Source of the DNA: Saposhnikovia divaricata
Lineage: Eukaryota; Streptophyta; Magnoliopsida; Apiales; Apiaceae
Direction: 5' to 3'
NCBI GenBank assembly: GCA_036435485.1
Contig: CM071600.1
Location: 58,711,546 to 58,775,545 of the forward strand
Length of the DNA stretch: 64,000 nt
This document shows positions 41,500 through 52,940 of this stretch, piece by piece. Position numbers and translations under genes: made by a program. Each line of letters begins with the position of its first letter. Within the stretch, counting starts at the first letter, position 1. The notes below the pieces were generated by a model, which worked only from the letters and a program-made list of their open reading frames with translations, did no database searches and was not told where the DNA came from.

Positions 41500-42357
41500 T
41501 GTTACACAGAGAGATGAGAAGAGAATGAAGGTTGAAGAAGAAATTTGGCTTTTGACGTTAGGGTTTACAGAGGTTTTGGAACTTTAGCTGCCTGAGAAAT
41601 CGAATGAAATGATTTGAACAGTTGTGGAATTGTATATATGTGAGTGACTTGAGTTGTCGATTAGATATAAGTTTTGTATCGACAAGTCAGTCATTCGAGA
41701 AGTATAAAACAACTATTCGATAAGTCAAGAAAGGCTTATTCGATATCTCAAGCAGTTTGTAACTCACAGCTGGCAGTTATTTAACTCAGAAAATAATTCT
41801 AAGCTAAATAAAATATGTTTTTATGAGCGAAATGAAATTTTGAATATAAATCCAAAAAGCGATTAAGTGTCAGCGAGAAATCAGCCTTTTCAAATGATTC
41901 GATAACTCAAATACAGTATTCGAGAACTCCATCATTAGAGAACTAAAATACTTTATTCGAGAATTCAAAGTGTGCTATTCGATTTCTCCAAAAGACACTA
42001 TTCGAGAACTCAGGAGGGTTCTTGATAGGCCTATTCGAGAACTCGAGCCATGACAAAACAATGAACCATTCGAGAAGTCTGACTTATCGAACTATACTTT
42101 TCACTCATAAATTCAATTTTCACTATCTTTTAAAATTTACTAGAAATATTCACTGACGAATATTCTACTAAATTAAATAGTGATTCTCTTCAAAATTTCA
42201 CAGAAATTTCAAGCTAAAGATGTATGATTTTCAACATATGCAGCATTGTGGAATATTCATAAATCATAATCCAGCCAATACTTACTTTTAAAAAAAAATA
42301 TTGAGCATTTGATAAAGTAAGTGTTTACTGCTGCAACAATCTAGTTGATATATTCAC
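41500..42357 (-). promoter_or_regulatory. Spacer between pol and env-like ORF with LTR-like motifs and a TATA box
   Basis: About a dozen TTCGA/TCGAA motifs lie at 41593-42075, six of them TTCGAGAA (TTCnnGAA). TATATA occurs at 41633-41638 (minus strand), about 134 nt before the env-like ATG. The same motifs fill U3 of the LTR. An internal promoter for the env-like ORF is inferred. Confidence 0.5.
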
Positions 42358-45300
42358 TCAGCCAGAATTTGAAGAATTCAGCATTCCAATCTCACTAACC
42401 AACCTTGTGAAGGTGGCTTCATCTAATGGCTTAGTGAATATGTCAGCTAGTTGTTTCTCTGTGGGAACATAATGTAACTCAATGGTTCCATTAGTTGCAT
42501 GCTTCCTTATGAAGTGATATTTGATGTCAATGTGCTTTGTCCTAGAATGATTGACAGGATTGGAAACTATAGAGATTGCACTTGTGTTGTCACACATGAT
42601 TGGAATTCTTTCCAACACAAGTCCATAATCTCTAAGTTGGTTTCTGATCCAAAGCACTTGAGCACAGCAACTTCCAACAGCTATGTACTCAGCTTCAGCT
42701 GTGGAAGTTGACACAGATTGTTGTTTCTTGCTGTACCAAGAGACTAACCTTTGTCCAAGAAACTGGCAGCTACCTGAGGTACTTTTCCTATCCACTCTGC
42801 ATCCAGCATAATCAGCATCAGAATAACCAACCAGATTGAACCCTGTGTCCTTAGGATACCATAACCCCAAGTTTGGTGTGCCCTTCAGATATCTGAAAAT
42901 CCTCTTTATTGCTATCATATGTGATTCCTTTGGATTTGATTGAAACATTGCACACAAGCATGTTGCAAACATGATGTCTGGCCTACTAGCAGTGAGGTAG
43001 AGTAGAGAACCAACCATGCCTCTGTAGATTGAGATATCTACCTTTCTTCCCTTACCATCTTCATCTAACTTAATGGCAGTGGCCATGGGTGTCTTTGCAG
43101 GTGAGCATTCTTCTAAGTCAAATTTCTTCAATAGATCCTTGATGTATTTGGTTTGACTTATAAAAATGCCATCCTTCCTTTGACTCACTTGCAGCCCAAG
43201 AAAGAATGTTAATTCTCCCATCATACTCATCTCATATTTGCTCTGCATGAGCTTAGAGAATTTCTCACACAGCTTCTCATTTGTAGAGACAAATATGATA
43301 TCATCCACATAGATTTGAACTAAGATAATATCATCACCATGTTTCTTGTAGAACAGTGTCTTGTCTAGTGTGCCTCTAGAGAATTGATTCTTAAGTAGAA
43401 ATTGTGACAATGTGTCATACCATGCCCTAGGAGCTTGCTTAAGTCCATACAATGCTTTAAGCAATCTGTAGACAAAGTGAGGGAATTGTGGATCCTCAAA
43501 GCCAGGTGGCTGTTGCACATATACTTCTTCTTCCAACTCCCCATTCAGAAATGCACTCTTGACATCCATTTGATAGACCTTGAAATTAGAATGTGCAGCA
43601 AATGCCAAGAAAATTCTGATGGCCTCTAGTCTGGCAACAGGGGCAAAAGTCTCATCATAGTCAATGCCTTCCTGTTGAGAGTATCCTTTTGCAACCAACC
43701 TTGCTTTGTTTCTTATGACTACACCATTTTCATCCATCTTATTCCTTAGAACCCATTTTGTTCCAACAATGGTTCTATCCTTTGGTGCAGGCACAAGTTC
43801 CCATACTTTGCTTCTTTCAAATTGGTTTAGCTCCTCTTGCATAGCAATTATCCAATCAGGATCCAACAATGCATCTTCAAGTTTCTTAAGCTCAACTTGG
43901 GATAGAAAGCAACCATAGAGACATTCATTTAGAGTTGCTCTCCTTGTTTTCACTCCTGTATTTGGATCTCCAATTATCAGATCTGCGGTATGTGATCTAT
44001 CCCATTTCCTTGTATGTTCAGATTGATTTCTCAGCCTTGATGTTGCTTCATCATCCAGATCATGATCATTTACATTTCCTCCCCCTGTGAAGTTTCCACT
44101 AATCACAGGTGTGTCTTGGATGCTTGTCTCTTCATTGTTGGTTGACACAGGTTCTTCATTCACTTGAGTTTGTTGAATTGTAGACTCAAATTCAGTTTCA
44201 ACCTCCTCATCAGAATCATCTAGATTGTCAAACTTCAAAGGATCTTTATCTTCATCATTGGCTTCTTCTAATCCAGGTAGTTTGCTGTCATCAAATGTCA
44301 CATCTGTGCTTTCCATAACTTTCTTTTGAGTGATGACATAAACTTTGTATGCAATTCTTTCCATAGAGTAGCCAAGAAAAATTCCTTCAAATGCTTTTGC
44401 ATCAAACTTTCCAACATATTCTGAGTTATCTTTTAACACAAAGCATTTGCTTCCAAAAGCATGAACATACTTTAGAGTGGGCTTCTTTCCAGTCATCAAG
44501 TTGTAAGGTGTCTTTCCAGTGTTTTTGTTGATGAGGGTTCTGTTTTGGATATAGCATGCAGTGCTCACAGCCTCAGCCCAAAAACATGTAGGCATCTTTG
44601 CATCAAGTAACATTGTTCTAGCAGCCTCAATCAGAGTTCTATTCTTTCTTTCAACAACTCCATTTTGTTGTGAAGTTCTTGGAGCTGAGAATTGTTGAGA
44701 AATACCATTTTCTTTGCAGAATGCTTCAAGCATGGCATTTCTGAACTCTGTTCCATTATCACTTCTTAATGCAATCACACTTGCATTGTTGGACTTTGCT
44801 TCCTTGTCAATTTTCTTTATATGCTCAATGATTACTTGGGGAGCCTCATCCTTTGATGCCAGAAATTCTACCCATGTATACCTTGTGAAATCATCAACCA
44901 TCACCAGAGCATACTTTTTCCTTCCTAGTGACATAATATTGACAGGCCCAAACAAGTCCATATGAATTAGTTGTAGGGGCTTGGTTATTGATGTCACTGT
45001 CTTTGACTTGTGGCTTGATCTTTTCATTTTGTCCTTGTTTTCAGAGTTCATATTGGCTACAAACAGGCTTCCTTTCCTTACTCCAGATAGAACAAAGTCA
45101 CCAGTCTTTTTGTGGGTGATCAAACATTCATCTTTGTCAAAATTCACTTTGAAGCCTCTGTCAGTAAATTGACCAACACTCAGTAGATTGTGCTTGAGTC
45201 CCTTGACCAGTGCTACATTTTCAATGATGACATTTCCAATTTCCAACTTGCCATATCCCAGTGTGTTGCCAATGCTGTCATCTCCAAAAGCAACCATTGG

Positions 45301-45444
45301 GCCAGCCTTCTCCTCATACTGTGATAGCAGGGCCATATCACCAGTCATATGGTTTGAGCATCCACTGTCCAAAATCCACATGACCTTTCTTTCACTTTCT
45401 TTGCCCTGCAAACACAAAGGTATTACTTCTCCTTTGGTACCCAA
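42358..45444 (-). CDS. Copia pol: protease, integrase, RT, RNase H (1028 aa)
   Basis: Domains in order are the aspartic protease (ILDSGCSNHMTG, about 25-40), a GAG-pre-integrase region, the integrase core (IHMDLFGPV, LRSDNGTEFRN, RTSQQNGVVERKNRT, about 155-265), RVT_2-type RT (YQMDVKSAFLNGELEEEVYV, then YVDDIIF, about 645-745) and RNase H (GYSDADYAGCRVDRKSTSG, about 895). Integrase precedes RT, as in Ty1-copia. The open frame begins at a TTG and overlaps the upstream frame by 22 nt, shifted by one base, so it is expressed only by frameshifting or is disconnected by an indel near 45425-45444. The enzymatic frame itself is undamaged. Confidence 0.93.
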   Translation of the reverse strand: MGTKGEVIPLCLQGKESERKVMWILDSGCSNHMTGDMALLSQYEEKAGPMVAFGDDSIGNTLGYGKLEIGNVIIENVALVKGLKHNLLSVGQFTDRGFKVNFDKDECLITHKKTGDFVLSGVRKGSLFVANMNSENKDKMKRSSHKSKTVTSITKPLQLIHMDLFGPVNIMSLGRKKYALVMVDDFTRYTWVEFLASKDEAPQVIIEHIKKIDKEAKSNNASVIALRSDNGTEFRNAMLEAFCKENGISQQFSAPRTSQQNGVVERKNRTLIEAARTMLLDAKMPTCFWAEAVSTACYIQNRTLINKNTGKTPYNLMTGKKPTLKYVHAFGSKCFVLKDNSEYVGKFDAKAFEGIFLGYSMERIAYKVYVITQKKVMESTDVTFDDSKLPGLEEANDEDKDPLKFDNLDDSDEEVETEFESTIQQTQVNEEPVSTNNEETSIQDTPVISGNFTGGGNVNDHDLDDEATSRLRNQSEHTRKWDRSHTADLIIGDPNTGVKTRRATLNECLYGCFLSQVELKKLEDALLDPDWIIAMQEELNQFERSKVWELVPAPKDRTIVGTKWVLRNKMDENGVVIRNKARLVAKGYSQQEGIDYDETFAPVARLEAIRIFLAFAAHSNFKVYQMDVKSAFLNGELEEEVYVQQPPGFEDPQFPHFVYRLLKALYGLKQAPRAWYDTLSQFLLKNQFSRGTLDKTLFYKKHGDDIILVQIYVDDIIFVSTNEKLCEKFSKLMQSKYEMSMMGELTFFLGLQVSQRKDGIFISQTKYIKDLLKKFDLEECSPAKTPMATAIKLDEDGKGRKVDISIYRGMVGSLLYLTASRPDIMFATCLCAMFQSNPKESHMIAIKRIFRYLKGTPNLGLWYPKDTGFNLVGYSDADYAGCRVDRKSTSGSCQFLGQRLVSWYSKKQQSVSTSTAEAEYIAVGSCCAQVLWIRNQLRDYGLVLERIPIMCDNTSAISIVSNPVNHSRTKHIDIKYHFIRKHATNGTIELHYVPTEKQLADIFTKPLDEATFTRLVSEIGMLNSSNSG

Positions 45445-46892
45445 ACAAGTTTGGGTCCATGTGGCTTAGCAACAGTCTTATCATAAACAACATGCTTATC
45501 AATTTTCTTGATGTTAGTCTTCTTGTCACTGTTAGAAGTCTTAGAATCAGGGTTCTTAGACTTAGGTGACAGAGGCACCTTCCTAACTTTAGGAGGACTT
45601 GAAGACTTTGTTCTTGTGTAGTGTGTGTGAACATTGTGACTGATGCAACCTTCCATGAATTGTCTTCTCAAATTAAAGCAACTAGTCATTACATTCATGT
45701 TACATGGCATACAATCAAATTTATCACAGAAAGGAGAGTCCCTATGTCTTAAAGGCACAGAGCAATCATAGAATGGTTTAGCAACACTACCAGATGGTTT
45801 CTTGCATGCATGAGTTAAATGATTAGTGCTAAAACAATTTTGACAAACTTTCCTAGGGGCATTTGGCACATAAGCATAATTGTTGTCCTTGTTAATCCCT
45901 AATTTGCCATTCCTGTTTTGTTTCTTTTTAGCCACTTTCTTCTCAAACTCATTATTCCCAGCTGAAACAAACTTCACAAATTTCTCAAGTCTAGGTTTAC
46001 CTCCTACTGACTCCTTGGCTTTGGTTTTGACATTCTCACTCTTAGAGGATGCTTGTTGTTCATTTGATTGTGCCTTATCTTCATCATCCAACATTTGCTT
46101 AATGAGTAAGGCATCCTCATCAATCTCAAGTGTTGGTGTTTTAAATATTGGGGTCTCAGCCTTTTTCAAAACCTGAGGCACTTCCTCTTGAACAACAATG
46201 TCATCTTCAATGACTGCATAGCCTTTCCTCTGCTTGAGAGTGTCATAATCAAGTCCAATAGCAGCCTTAGGTCTAGCTAGATTTTTCTCATGGCAGGACT
46301 GCAATAGACTAGAGGAATTCTTGAATGTTTTCAATTTAAATTCATTTTCAGCTAGTTCATCCCTAAGAGCTTTCTCAACTTGACTAGCACATAGAACCTT
46401 ATTCTTTAGATATTCGATTTCTTGTTTAAGGTTTTCTATTTGGATATCAGTTAGTTCTAGTTCCTCATTTCTTTTGTTCAACAGTTCATTCTTAGTAGAC
46501 AGTTTAGCAATCTCTTCATTAGCAGCAGTCATACTAGTATGAATATTAAACATCTCAACAGATAGTTGTTCAACCATAGATTTGTATTCAAAAACAGACA
46601 TGTCTATAGTAGTGAGGGATGGTACCTGAGAGTCTGATTCAGATGGTTCTTCCTTGGAGTTGGCCATCAAGGCAGAGTTGCAGAATTCTTGTTCTTCTCC
46701 ATCACTATCAGAATCATCCCAACACTTCCCTTCAGCTATGTAGGCCTTACCTGGTGCATGCTTCTTTAGCAGAGCCTCATACTTAGCTTCAAGCTCAAGA
46801 AACTCCTTATCCTTCTTCTTAGGCTTCTTGCATTCACTGGCAAAATGCCCTAGGTCATTGCATCTATAACATCTCACAGATGACCTATCCAC
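45423..46892 (-). pseudogene. SIRE gag C-terminal part, zinc knuckle to protease linker (489 aa)
   Basis: Opens just after the gag stop in another frame, with CYRCNDLGHFASEC (CCHC knuckle) at its start. A long coiled-coil stretch (ELTDIQIENLKQEIEYLKNKV) and a Cys-rich segment (CQNCFSTNHLTHACK) follow. There is no ATG at the start, so it must have been continuous with gag. A run of eight A (46912-46919) lies where the frames part, making a homopolymer indel the likely break. Confidence 0.8.
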
Positions 46893-47923
46893 ATAGCTGG
46901 TTTTGAATTTGTTTTTTTTGCTTTCACAGGTGCCTTGCTCTTGTTGAATGAATGATTTTGAGATCTAGACTTGAAGGGCTGATTCCTCTTAAATCTGATG
47001 TTTGGGAATTTTCTAGCCATAAAAGCATATGAAGTGTTTTTCATGGCATCCAACTCTTCAAGAATATAGAACTCATCTTCTTCCTTTTCATCAACAGGTT
47101 TAGTCACTTCTTCTTCAATCTCTTCATCATCTACTATCTCTTCTATTCTCAGTTGACTTGTAGATGCTTCCAGGTCTTGAACAGATTTGTTGACAATCAA
47201 GGCACAGGATGTGTTTATCATTCTGCCTTGGTTGGCTTGGATAGCCCTCTTCTGAAGCAACTCAAGCTCATGAGTTTTTAAAACCCCATAGAGCACATCA
47301 TATGTGACTTTGTTCAAATCTCTTTCTCTTAGAGATATGACCCTTTGCTCTAGATGGTTTGGTGCAGATAGTAGAAACTTCATGTTTAATTCCTTAGTGC
47401 TGTAAACCTTCCCATTCATTTGAAGCTCAGTCACCAGCTTGTGAAATCTCTCAAACATATCAGGAATACTTTCTTTGGACTGTGCCATGAAAGCTTCATA
47501 CTGTGTGACCAGTATCTGTTTCCTATTTTCTCTTACCTCCTCTGTCCCTTCACATAACACCTCGATGTGGTTCCACATGTCCTTGGCTGATGTGCATGAT
47601 GCTATATTAGCAAACATCGACATATCTATGGAGTCTATGATCAGCAACATGAGATGACTGTCTAGGGCAACCTTTTCCTTCTCTGAGTCCGTCCATTTGG
47701 ATGGCTCTTTTGCAACATATGATCTAGGAATGACTATTGTGCCCACTGTAGATTCAGCAATTTCTTGTTGTGGTACAAATGGACCATTCTTGAGGATGTC
47801 AGGGTAGAGAGGATTGGCAGCTTTGATGAACAACAGCATTTTTATTTTCCAGAGGTTGTAATTCTCTTTGTTGAACTTAGGGACCTTCACCGTACCTGTA
47901 GTCTTTGGTGTATTCGAGCTCAT
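46874..47923 (-). CDS. SIRE gag, N-terminal 349 aa
   Basis: Copia-type gag starting MSSNTPKTTG with the typical NYNLWKIKM segment, W..ID at DMWNHIEVLCEGTEEV, and the MNGKVYSTKELNMKFLLSAP region. It encodes the capsid-like nucleocapsid of the particle. The frame ends in KPAMWIGHL just downstream of the A8 tract. The zinc knuckle lies beyond, in the other frame, so RNA packaging would need a frameshift. The start codon is 44 nt from the 5' LTR. Confidence 0.88.
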   Translation of the reverse strand: MSSNTPKTTGTVKVPKFNKENYNLWKIKMLLFIKAANPLYPDILKNGPFVPQQEIAESTVGTIVIPRSYVAKEPSKWTDSEKEKVALDSHLMLLIIDSIDMSMFANIASCTSAKDMWNHIEVLCEGTEEVRENRKQILVTQYEAFMAQSKESIPDMFERFHKLVTELQMNGKVYSTKELNMKFLLSAPNHLEQRVISLRERDLNKVTYDVLYGVLKTHELELLQKRAIQANQGRMINTSCALIVNKSVQDLEASTSQLRIEEIVDDEEIEEEVTKPVDEKEEDEFYILEELDAMKNTSYAFMARKFPNIRFKRNQPFKSRSQNHSFNKSKAPVKAKKTNSKPAMWIGHL

Positions 47924-47952
47924 GATCGTTTTCTGTTTAGATTAAACAGCCT

Positions 47953-47964
47953 GCTTTGATACCA
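47953..47964 (-). other. Primer-binding site of the SIRE-type element
   Basis: The minus strand reads TGGTATCAAAGC two bases after the 5' LTR, an 11-of-12 match to the Met-initiator tRNA complement TGGTATCAGAGC. Confidence 0.85.
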
Positions 47965-47966
47965 CT

Positions 47967-49252
47967 TGTTGAGTATTGAATACAGTAAAAGAATACAGAG
48001 GGGGGTGAATGGATTCTTGAACTTTTCTTTGTTCTTGAATCTTTGCAACAAGATATGTGTTTAGTGTGTGAGATATGTAAGTGCAGATAACAAAGACAAA
48101 CACAACACAATATCACTTTAATCTAATATTTTATTAGATAAAGATTTTGCTACAATCTGTGAATACAAATGGTAGTATTCTCAGCTTCGTTTTTCTTAGA
48201 GAGATATTTCTTGTGATGTATCTTGAAAAACTTCTCTGCTAAGGAAGTGAGGCTGTATCCTTATAGACATGGATACACCTACTTACTACAAATAAGGTAG
48301 GTAAAACAAACTACTTTTCAGTATATCTATCTCATTTGAGTAAGAGTCCAAACGGCTACAGATTTGACTTTGCAAAGCCTGTTCAGATCCACTTCTTTAG
48401 CTCCTTGTCCCTTTGTCTTATCTCTCCAAGCTTCTTTGTAGGCTTTCCAATCTGATTTATAGTACATAGTCAAATAAAGCGTCTTGGCTTGTTGTAGGTT
48501 TCTGACTTGTACAATTCTTCAGTATTTTGTCTCCAAGAATGTATTCGAGAAGTGGCTAAGTGATTAATTCGAGAACTCGAATTGACTTAATCGATAACTC
48601 TGAGTTCTCGAATAGTGTTATATTGACATATCGAATTACTTCTCGAATAGCTCTTTTCTCTGGGACTCCTTGAGATATCGAATAGAGCATTTTGACATAT
48701 CGAATCCCTGTGATGTCGAATAGCTTCTTTAGTCCTTGAGATATCGAATAGATCATTGACTTGTTGACTCTTAGAGAACTCGAATGATGCTTTGACTTGT
48801 TGACTCCATGAGTTCTCGAATAGAGTAATAGACATATCGAATCTCTGAGATATCGAATGAGATATCGAACAGTGTATTCAGAGATATCGAATAGTGTCTT
48901 CTGAGATATCGAATCTCTGACTTCTCGAATGCTAGACTTCTCGAATAGACAAATGTACTTCTCGAATTGGTACTTAGGCAAATTCTTCATTTCTTCAAAT
49001 CCCAACTGTGATTATTTGGCAGTCTTTATCTCCTTGCTTGAGGCATGAACCTTGGAACTTCTTTCAAGCATTATTCTTGACTTTATAAGTACAGTAACAC
49101 AACTAGAATTTGATGCCTACTACAAGTACAGAACAAATAGAAACTCTACAACTAGAGGTTCCCTCAGTTAAGAGGTCATGTAGGTAATGCATAGCATTAC
49201 ACATACTTAGGCTTATTATTAGATGTATTCAGGCATGCCTCTATGACTAACA
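47967..49252 (-). repeat. 5' LTR of the SIRE-type element
   Basis: 1286 bp, the same ends as the 3' LTR, about nine substitutions and no indel between them. Motif cluster 48544-48967; TATAAGG at 48259-48265 on the element strand. This LTR drives the genomic transcript toward lower coordinates. Confidence 0.95.
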
Positions 49253-49393
49253 ATAAATCATAAATATTATAAAAGACATAATTATATTCAAATTTATATA
49301 TAAACTTTTTATAATTAAAAACGGGTTAAACTAGAAGATGGATCTTTACAAACCTATATAGATTAAAAAAAAAAAACTTAAAAATGGATTATC

Positions 49394-51348
49394 TGTAACA
49401 TCCCGTATTTTTTTAAGAATTTGTTCGATTAGTAATAATAATAATATTAATGAGTTATTAATATTATTTATGAATAAGTATATATTTCTTTTATAATTAG
49501 AATATTGTTTTATGATTAATAGTTAAAAAGAAAGGAATTGAGGGTTTAAAAAAAAGCCTTAAAGAAGAAATAGAGGGTTTGAGACTTACGTTACTTTTGG
49601 GTCAGAAGGAAGAAGGAAAAGAGAGAGAAGAAGAAAGAGAAGAAAGAGAAGAGGAGATTACTAACGTAAATACTAGGGTTCTTCGGATTAAGGTAAAAGA
49701 TTAGAGACTCTTCGATTTATATATACATGTATAAGAGATTGAGTTTTATAATATCCATGACCTTGTTATACAAATTAGGGTTCTTGGATTGGCTTGGAAG
49801 GGCTAAATTTGTTGAGAATTAGTGATAATCATTAAGGTCTAAGGTACGGGTAATCTTGTCTCTCTTTGGATGTCTTGTTATCCCAATTTTGTACATCTGA
49901 TTTCTTATTAAATTCGTGCAAAATTCATTGTTCATCGGATTGTGTTGATTCTTGATCTCCTGGAAAGATAATTGAATTATCTACAACTTTCATTCTTTGT
50001 GTTTTGTGAAATTCTGCTTGTGTTTTGGTCAAAATCTGTCATTGTATAATCTGGTGCGTTAATTTCGATTGGTATATCATAACTTCGAAAATTCGTAGTA
50101 AATTGAGTTTTTATCCGATTATTATGAGCAATACCATTCTGGAAAGCTCGTTTCGACCTCTATGTTTTGTATTCATATTCCGCTGACCAATTATGTGATT
50201 TCAATGTCTTAAATATCGAATTACTACTGTGATCAGTGCCTGATTCTGTTATTGCAGTCCGCATTTTCATTGTTTCTGAATTCGTTACTTCTTCGTTTTT
50301 AACGAGCCTTACCATTCTGGAAAGGTCTCGGAATCCTCTACGACTTTCATGTTTTATATTTTTTCGTTTGAGCTCATCTTAGTGGAGTAAATATTTGATT
50401 TTATGGGCTGATCTATCCTACAAATTATTTGTGTAATATATAATATTTGATCTTTGAGTTTATTATCGAGTAAGTGATATGTGAGATATTTGTGAGTTTG
50501 AGTAATGTGTTTTCGGTTATATTTTGATATACAAATGATGTGGGAGATGTTAGATATTTGGGTAGCATTGTGCTTATTGCCGTGCAAGCCCCTATAAGAA
50601 TTTGGGTAGCGTTAAGCAAGCCCCTGTAAGAATTTGGGTAGCATTAAGCAAGCCCCTGTAAGATTTTGGGTAGCATTTGCTTTGTGCTTTGCAAGCCCCT
50701 GTAAGATCGTCTCCCATGTTAGTAAGTAAGTTACTTTGAATATTATTTGTAATTGTAAGAGTGTGTGTTTCATTATATTTTATTAATTAAATTTTGAATT
50801 TAATAGCTGTGATTATTATGTGTAAGTTGTACGCATATTTGTAAGAGTAATATTATGTTTAAATTTGAAATCATTTATATTTTTAAAAATTATGAGTTGA
50901 GTGTCCTTTTTCTAATTGTCTCATTCTATATGTACTTGTTCTTAATTTAGATATTCGATTTTTATTCGTCATTTCATCATCTTAGTCTTTGTGTAGCTTT
51001 GCATTGTTCTTTATTTGGATATTCAATTTTGTTCGTAAACTCATTGTCTGTAACTTTGTTCAGTTATATTGTCTTCGTATGTAGTTTTCATCCAGCTTTT
51101 ATTCATTATTTTGATATCCGTATATGAGCCTTTCGCTCACTGCCGGTCCTTTGTTTCTCTTATTTTTCCCAGCAGGTGATCTTATTTAGGTGGGCTACTT
51201 ATTGGGAAGAGTGCGAGTTCCAATATTTGGAGAATCTAGTTGTACTTTTAATTTATGAATTGTAAGATTTTGGGTTTTGAGAAGTTGTATCGTTTCATTC
51301 GATTTTTAGTGGATTTTATAATTAAGCGTATTTATTAGGGATGTTAAA
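49394..51348. mobile_element. Solo LTR (1955 bp), Ty3-gypsy-like ends
   Basis: Begins TGTAACATCCC and ends GGGATGTTAAA, an inverted repeat matching 10 of 11 bases; the terminal CA has become AA. It is flanked by the direct repeat TTATC at 49389-49393 and 51349-51353. No internal region or second LTR is present, so it is a product of LTR-LTR recombination. It contains a four-unit tandem repeat (50558-50707). No ORF is convincing. Confidence 0.8.
50558..50707. repeat. Tandem repeat with GCAAGCCCCTGTAAGA core
   Basis: Four imperfect units of about 30-45 bp, each with TTTGGGTAGC(A/G)TT and GCAAGCCCCT(G/A)TAAGA, inside the solo LTR. Confidence 0.85.
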
Positions 51349-51353
51349 TTATC

Positions 51354-52940
51354 CAACAGATCAAATTCAATACAAATTCTATCCAAATCTCAATATGGAT
51401 ATCAAATCTAAGAAATAGGTTATCCATCAATTTATATTATATAGATTTCATAAAAACTAGATTATAACTCGTGCTATGTATACAGTAATTTAAATTTTAT
51501 TAAATAATAATGGGTGAAAATCTAAAATACCTTATTTTCAGCAAAATATGTCCAAAATACTCGTATTCAATAAATGTGGCTCTAAATATCCACCAAAAAC
51601 TCTACTATTTGATAGTGAATAGTGGAGTATTAGAATGACACTTTATTCCTAAAAAAAATATCACGTGCATACTCCACTATTGGTGGAGTATCTAAATGTC
51701 CGATACTTCGCTGGTAGTGGAGTACCCCTCCTGATGTTCCATTGGGTAAGTAATATCACCTCTCATATCCCACTGCAAATGAAGTATCCGACCGAAATGA
51801 TTATTTTGGTTAGTATTCTAAATATTGATATTTTGGGCAAATAAATGAGATACTTTGATCATTTTCTCAATACAATAATTTTGTTAGATAATAATAATGG
51901 TGAATAAAATAATTTTATATTTAAGATCAAATAATATAATTTTGAAAGTAACAATATTAATATAATACTAGTTTTATATTTTATAACAAATACATTTACA
52001 GATAATTTTTTTTAACGAACAAATTTTAATGCAATTATTAAAATAATGAAACACACCCCGAACTGACAATGCAATTTGATTGGGAAACAAATAAACGAGC
52101 TAACCAAATACTGTAGTTGCTTTGTTTTCAGATCATTTAACAAACAGAATATGACTATTCTTGATAATAAAAATGATTACAAAGATTTCTCGAGCAATGC
52201 AGTCGACACCAACATCTCTGAAAATAGTAGCATCACAATTGACTTGTGCACATAAAAAATCGGTGATAGTCCGATGTTAATACCCATTAGTTACACTAAC
52301 TGAGATTAGAGGTACAGATGCCCTCATATATTGAACACTCTTTCGTCCTGCAAGTTGAGCTCTTACGATAATCACCACCGTTTCAGCTACGATGCGGGCT
52401 TCTCAAGTTTCCCAATACACCATGGAAATCATTCTGAGCACAATAACAAAACAAACCCAAACATGATTACACAAAAAACATAACAAACACCCAAAAAGGA
52501 TAGATAAATAAAACACTCCAAAAAAAGAGACACACAAATACTCAAAAAAAATGAATTTTATTGAATGGAAATAAAAAACAAGTAGGGGGATTTTAAAGAT
52601 AATTAGTTAAATGTACTATTATATTATTACATGAAAATACACATTAACGAGTTTACCAAAATTAGAAGATTAATTCAATTTTTTTAAATGAATTTACCCT
52701 AAATAATAGTAAAAATTATATTACTGATATTTAAATTTAGATACAAACTTTATATATTTAACAATGGGTCAAATAATGGATTCGACTCTCGCTCACCCCG
52801 AAAATTATCTTTGAACAGATACTAAATTGTAAGGCATATAAGCTTACATAGTAAAAAAAATTAATGCAAAATTTTCTCCAAACCTAAATATCTATATCAA
52901 ACTTGAGGTGCGGGTTATCCAAAAATTTATAGTGGGTTAA
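51354..52940. other. AT-rich DNA without a recognised gene
   Basis: No long open frame on either strand. Small inverted repeats such as ACTCCACTATTGGTGGAGTA (near 51670) are present. The stretch 52190-52450 is less AT-rich and might be an exon relic, but I cannot match it to a protein. Confidence 0.5.

Larger units (their letters stand above)
34877..49257 (-). mobile_element. Ty1-copia SIRE/Maximus-type retrotransposon with env-like region
   Basis: A complete 14,371-bp element (34882-49252) bounded by the 5-bp target duplication ATAAA (34877-34881 and 49253-49257). It has two 1286-bp LTRs, a Met-tRNA primer site and a polypurine tract. In the minus-strand reading order it holds gag, protease-integrase-RT-RNase H, a long spacer and an additional long ORF after pol, the hallmark of SIRE elements. 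The LTRs differ at about nine positions by eye (about 0.7 percent), so the insertion is recent. Coding frames are broken in several places, so it is probably not autonomous now. Confidence 0.95.
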
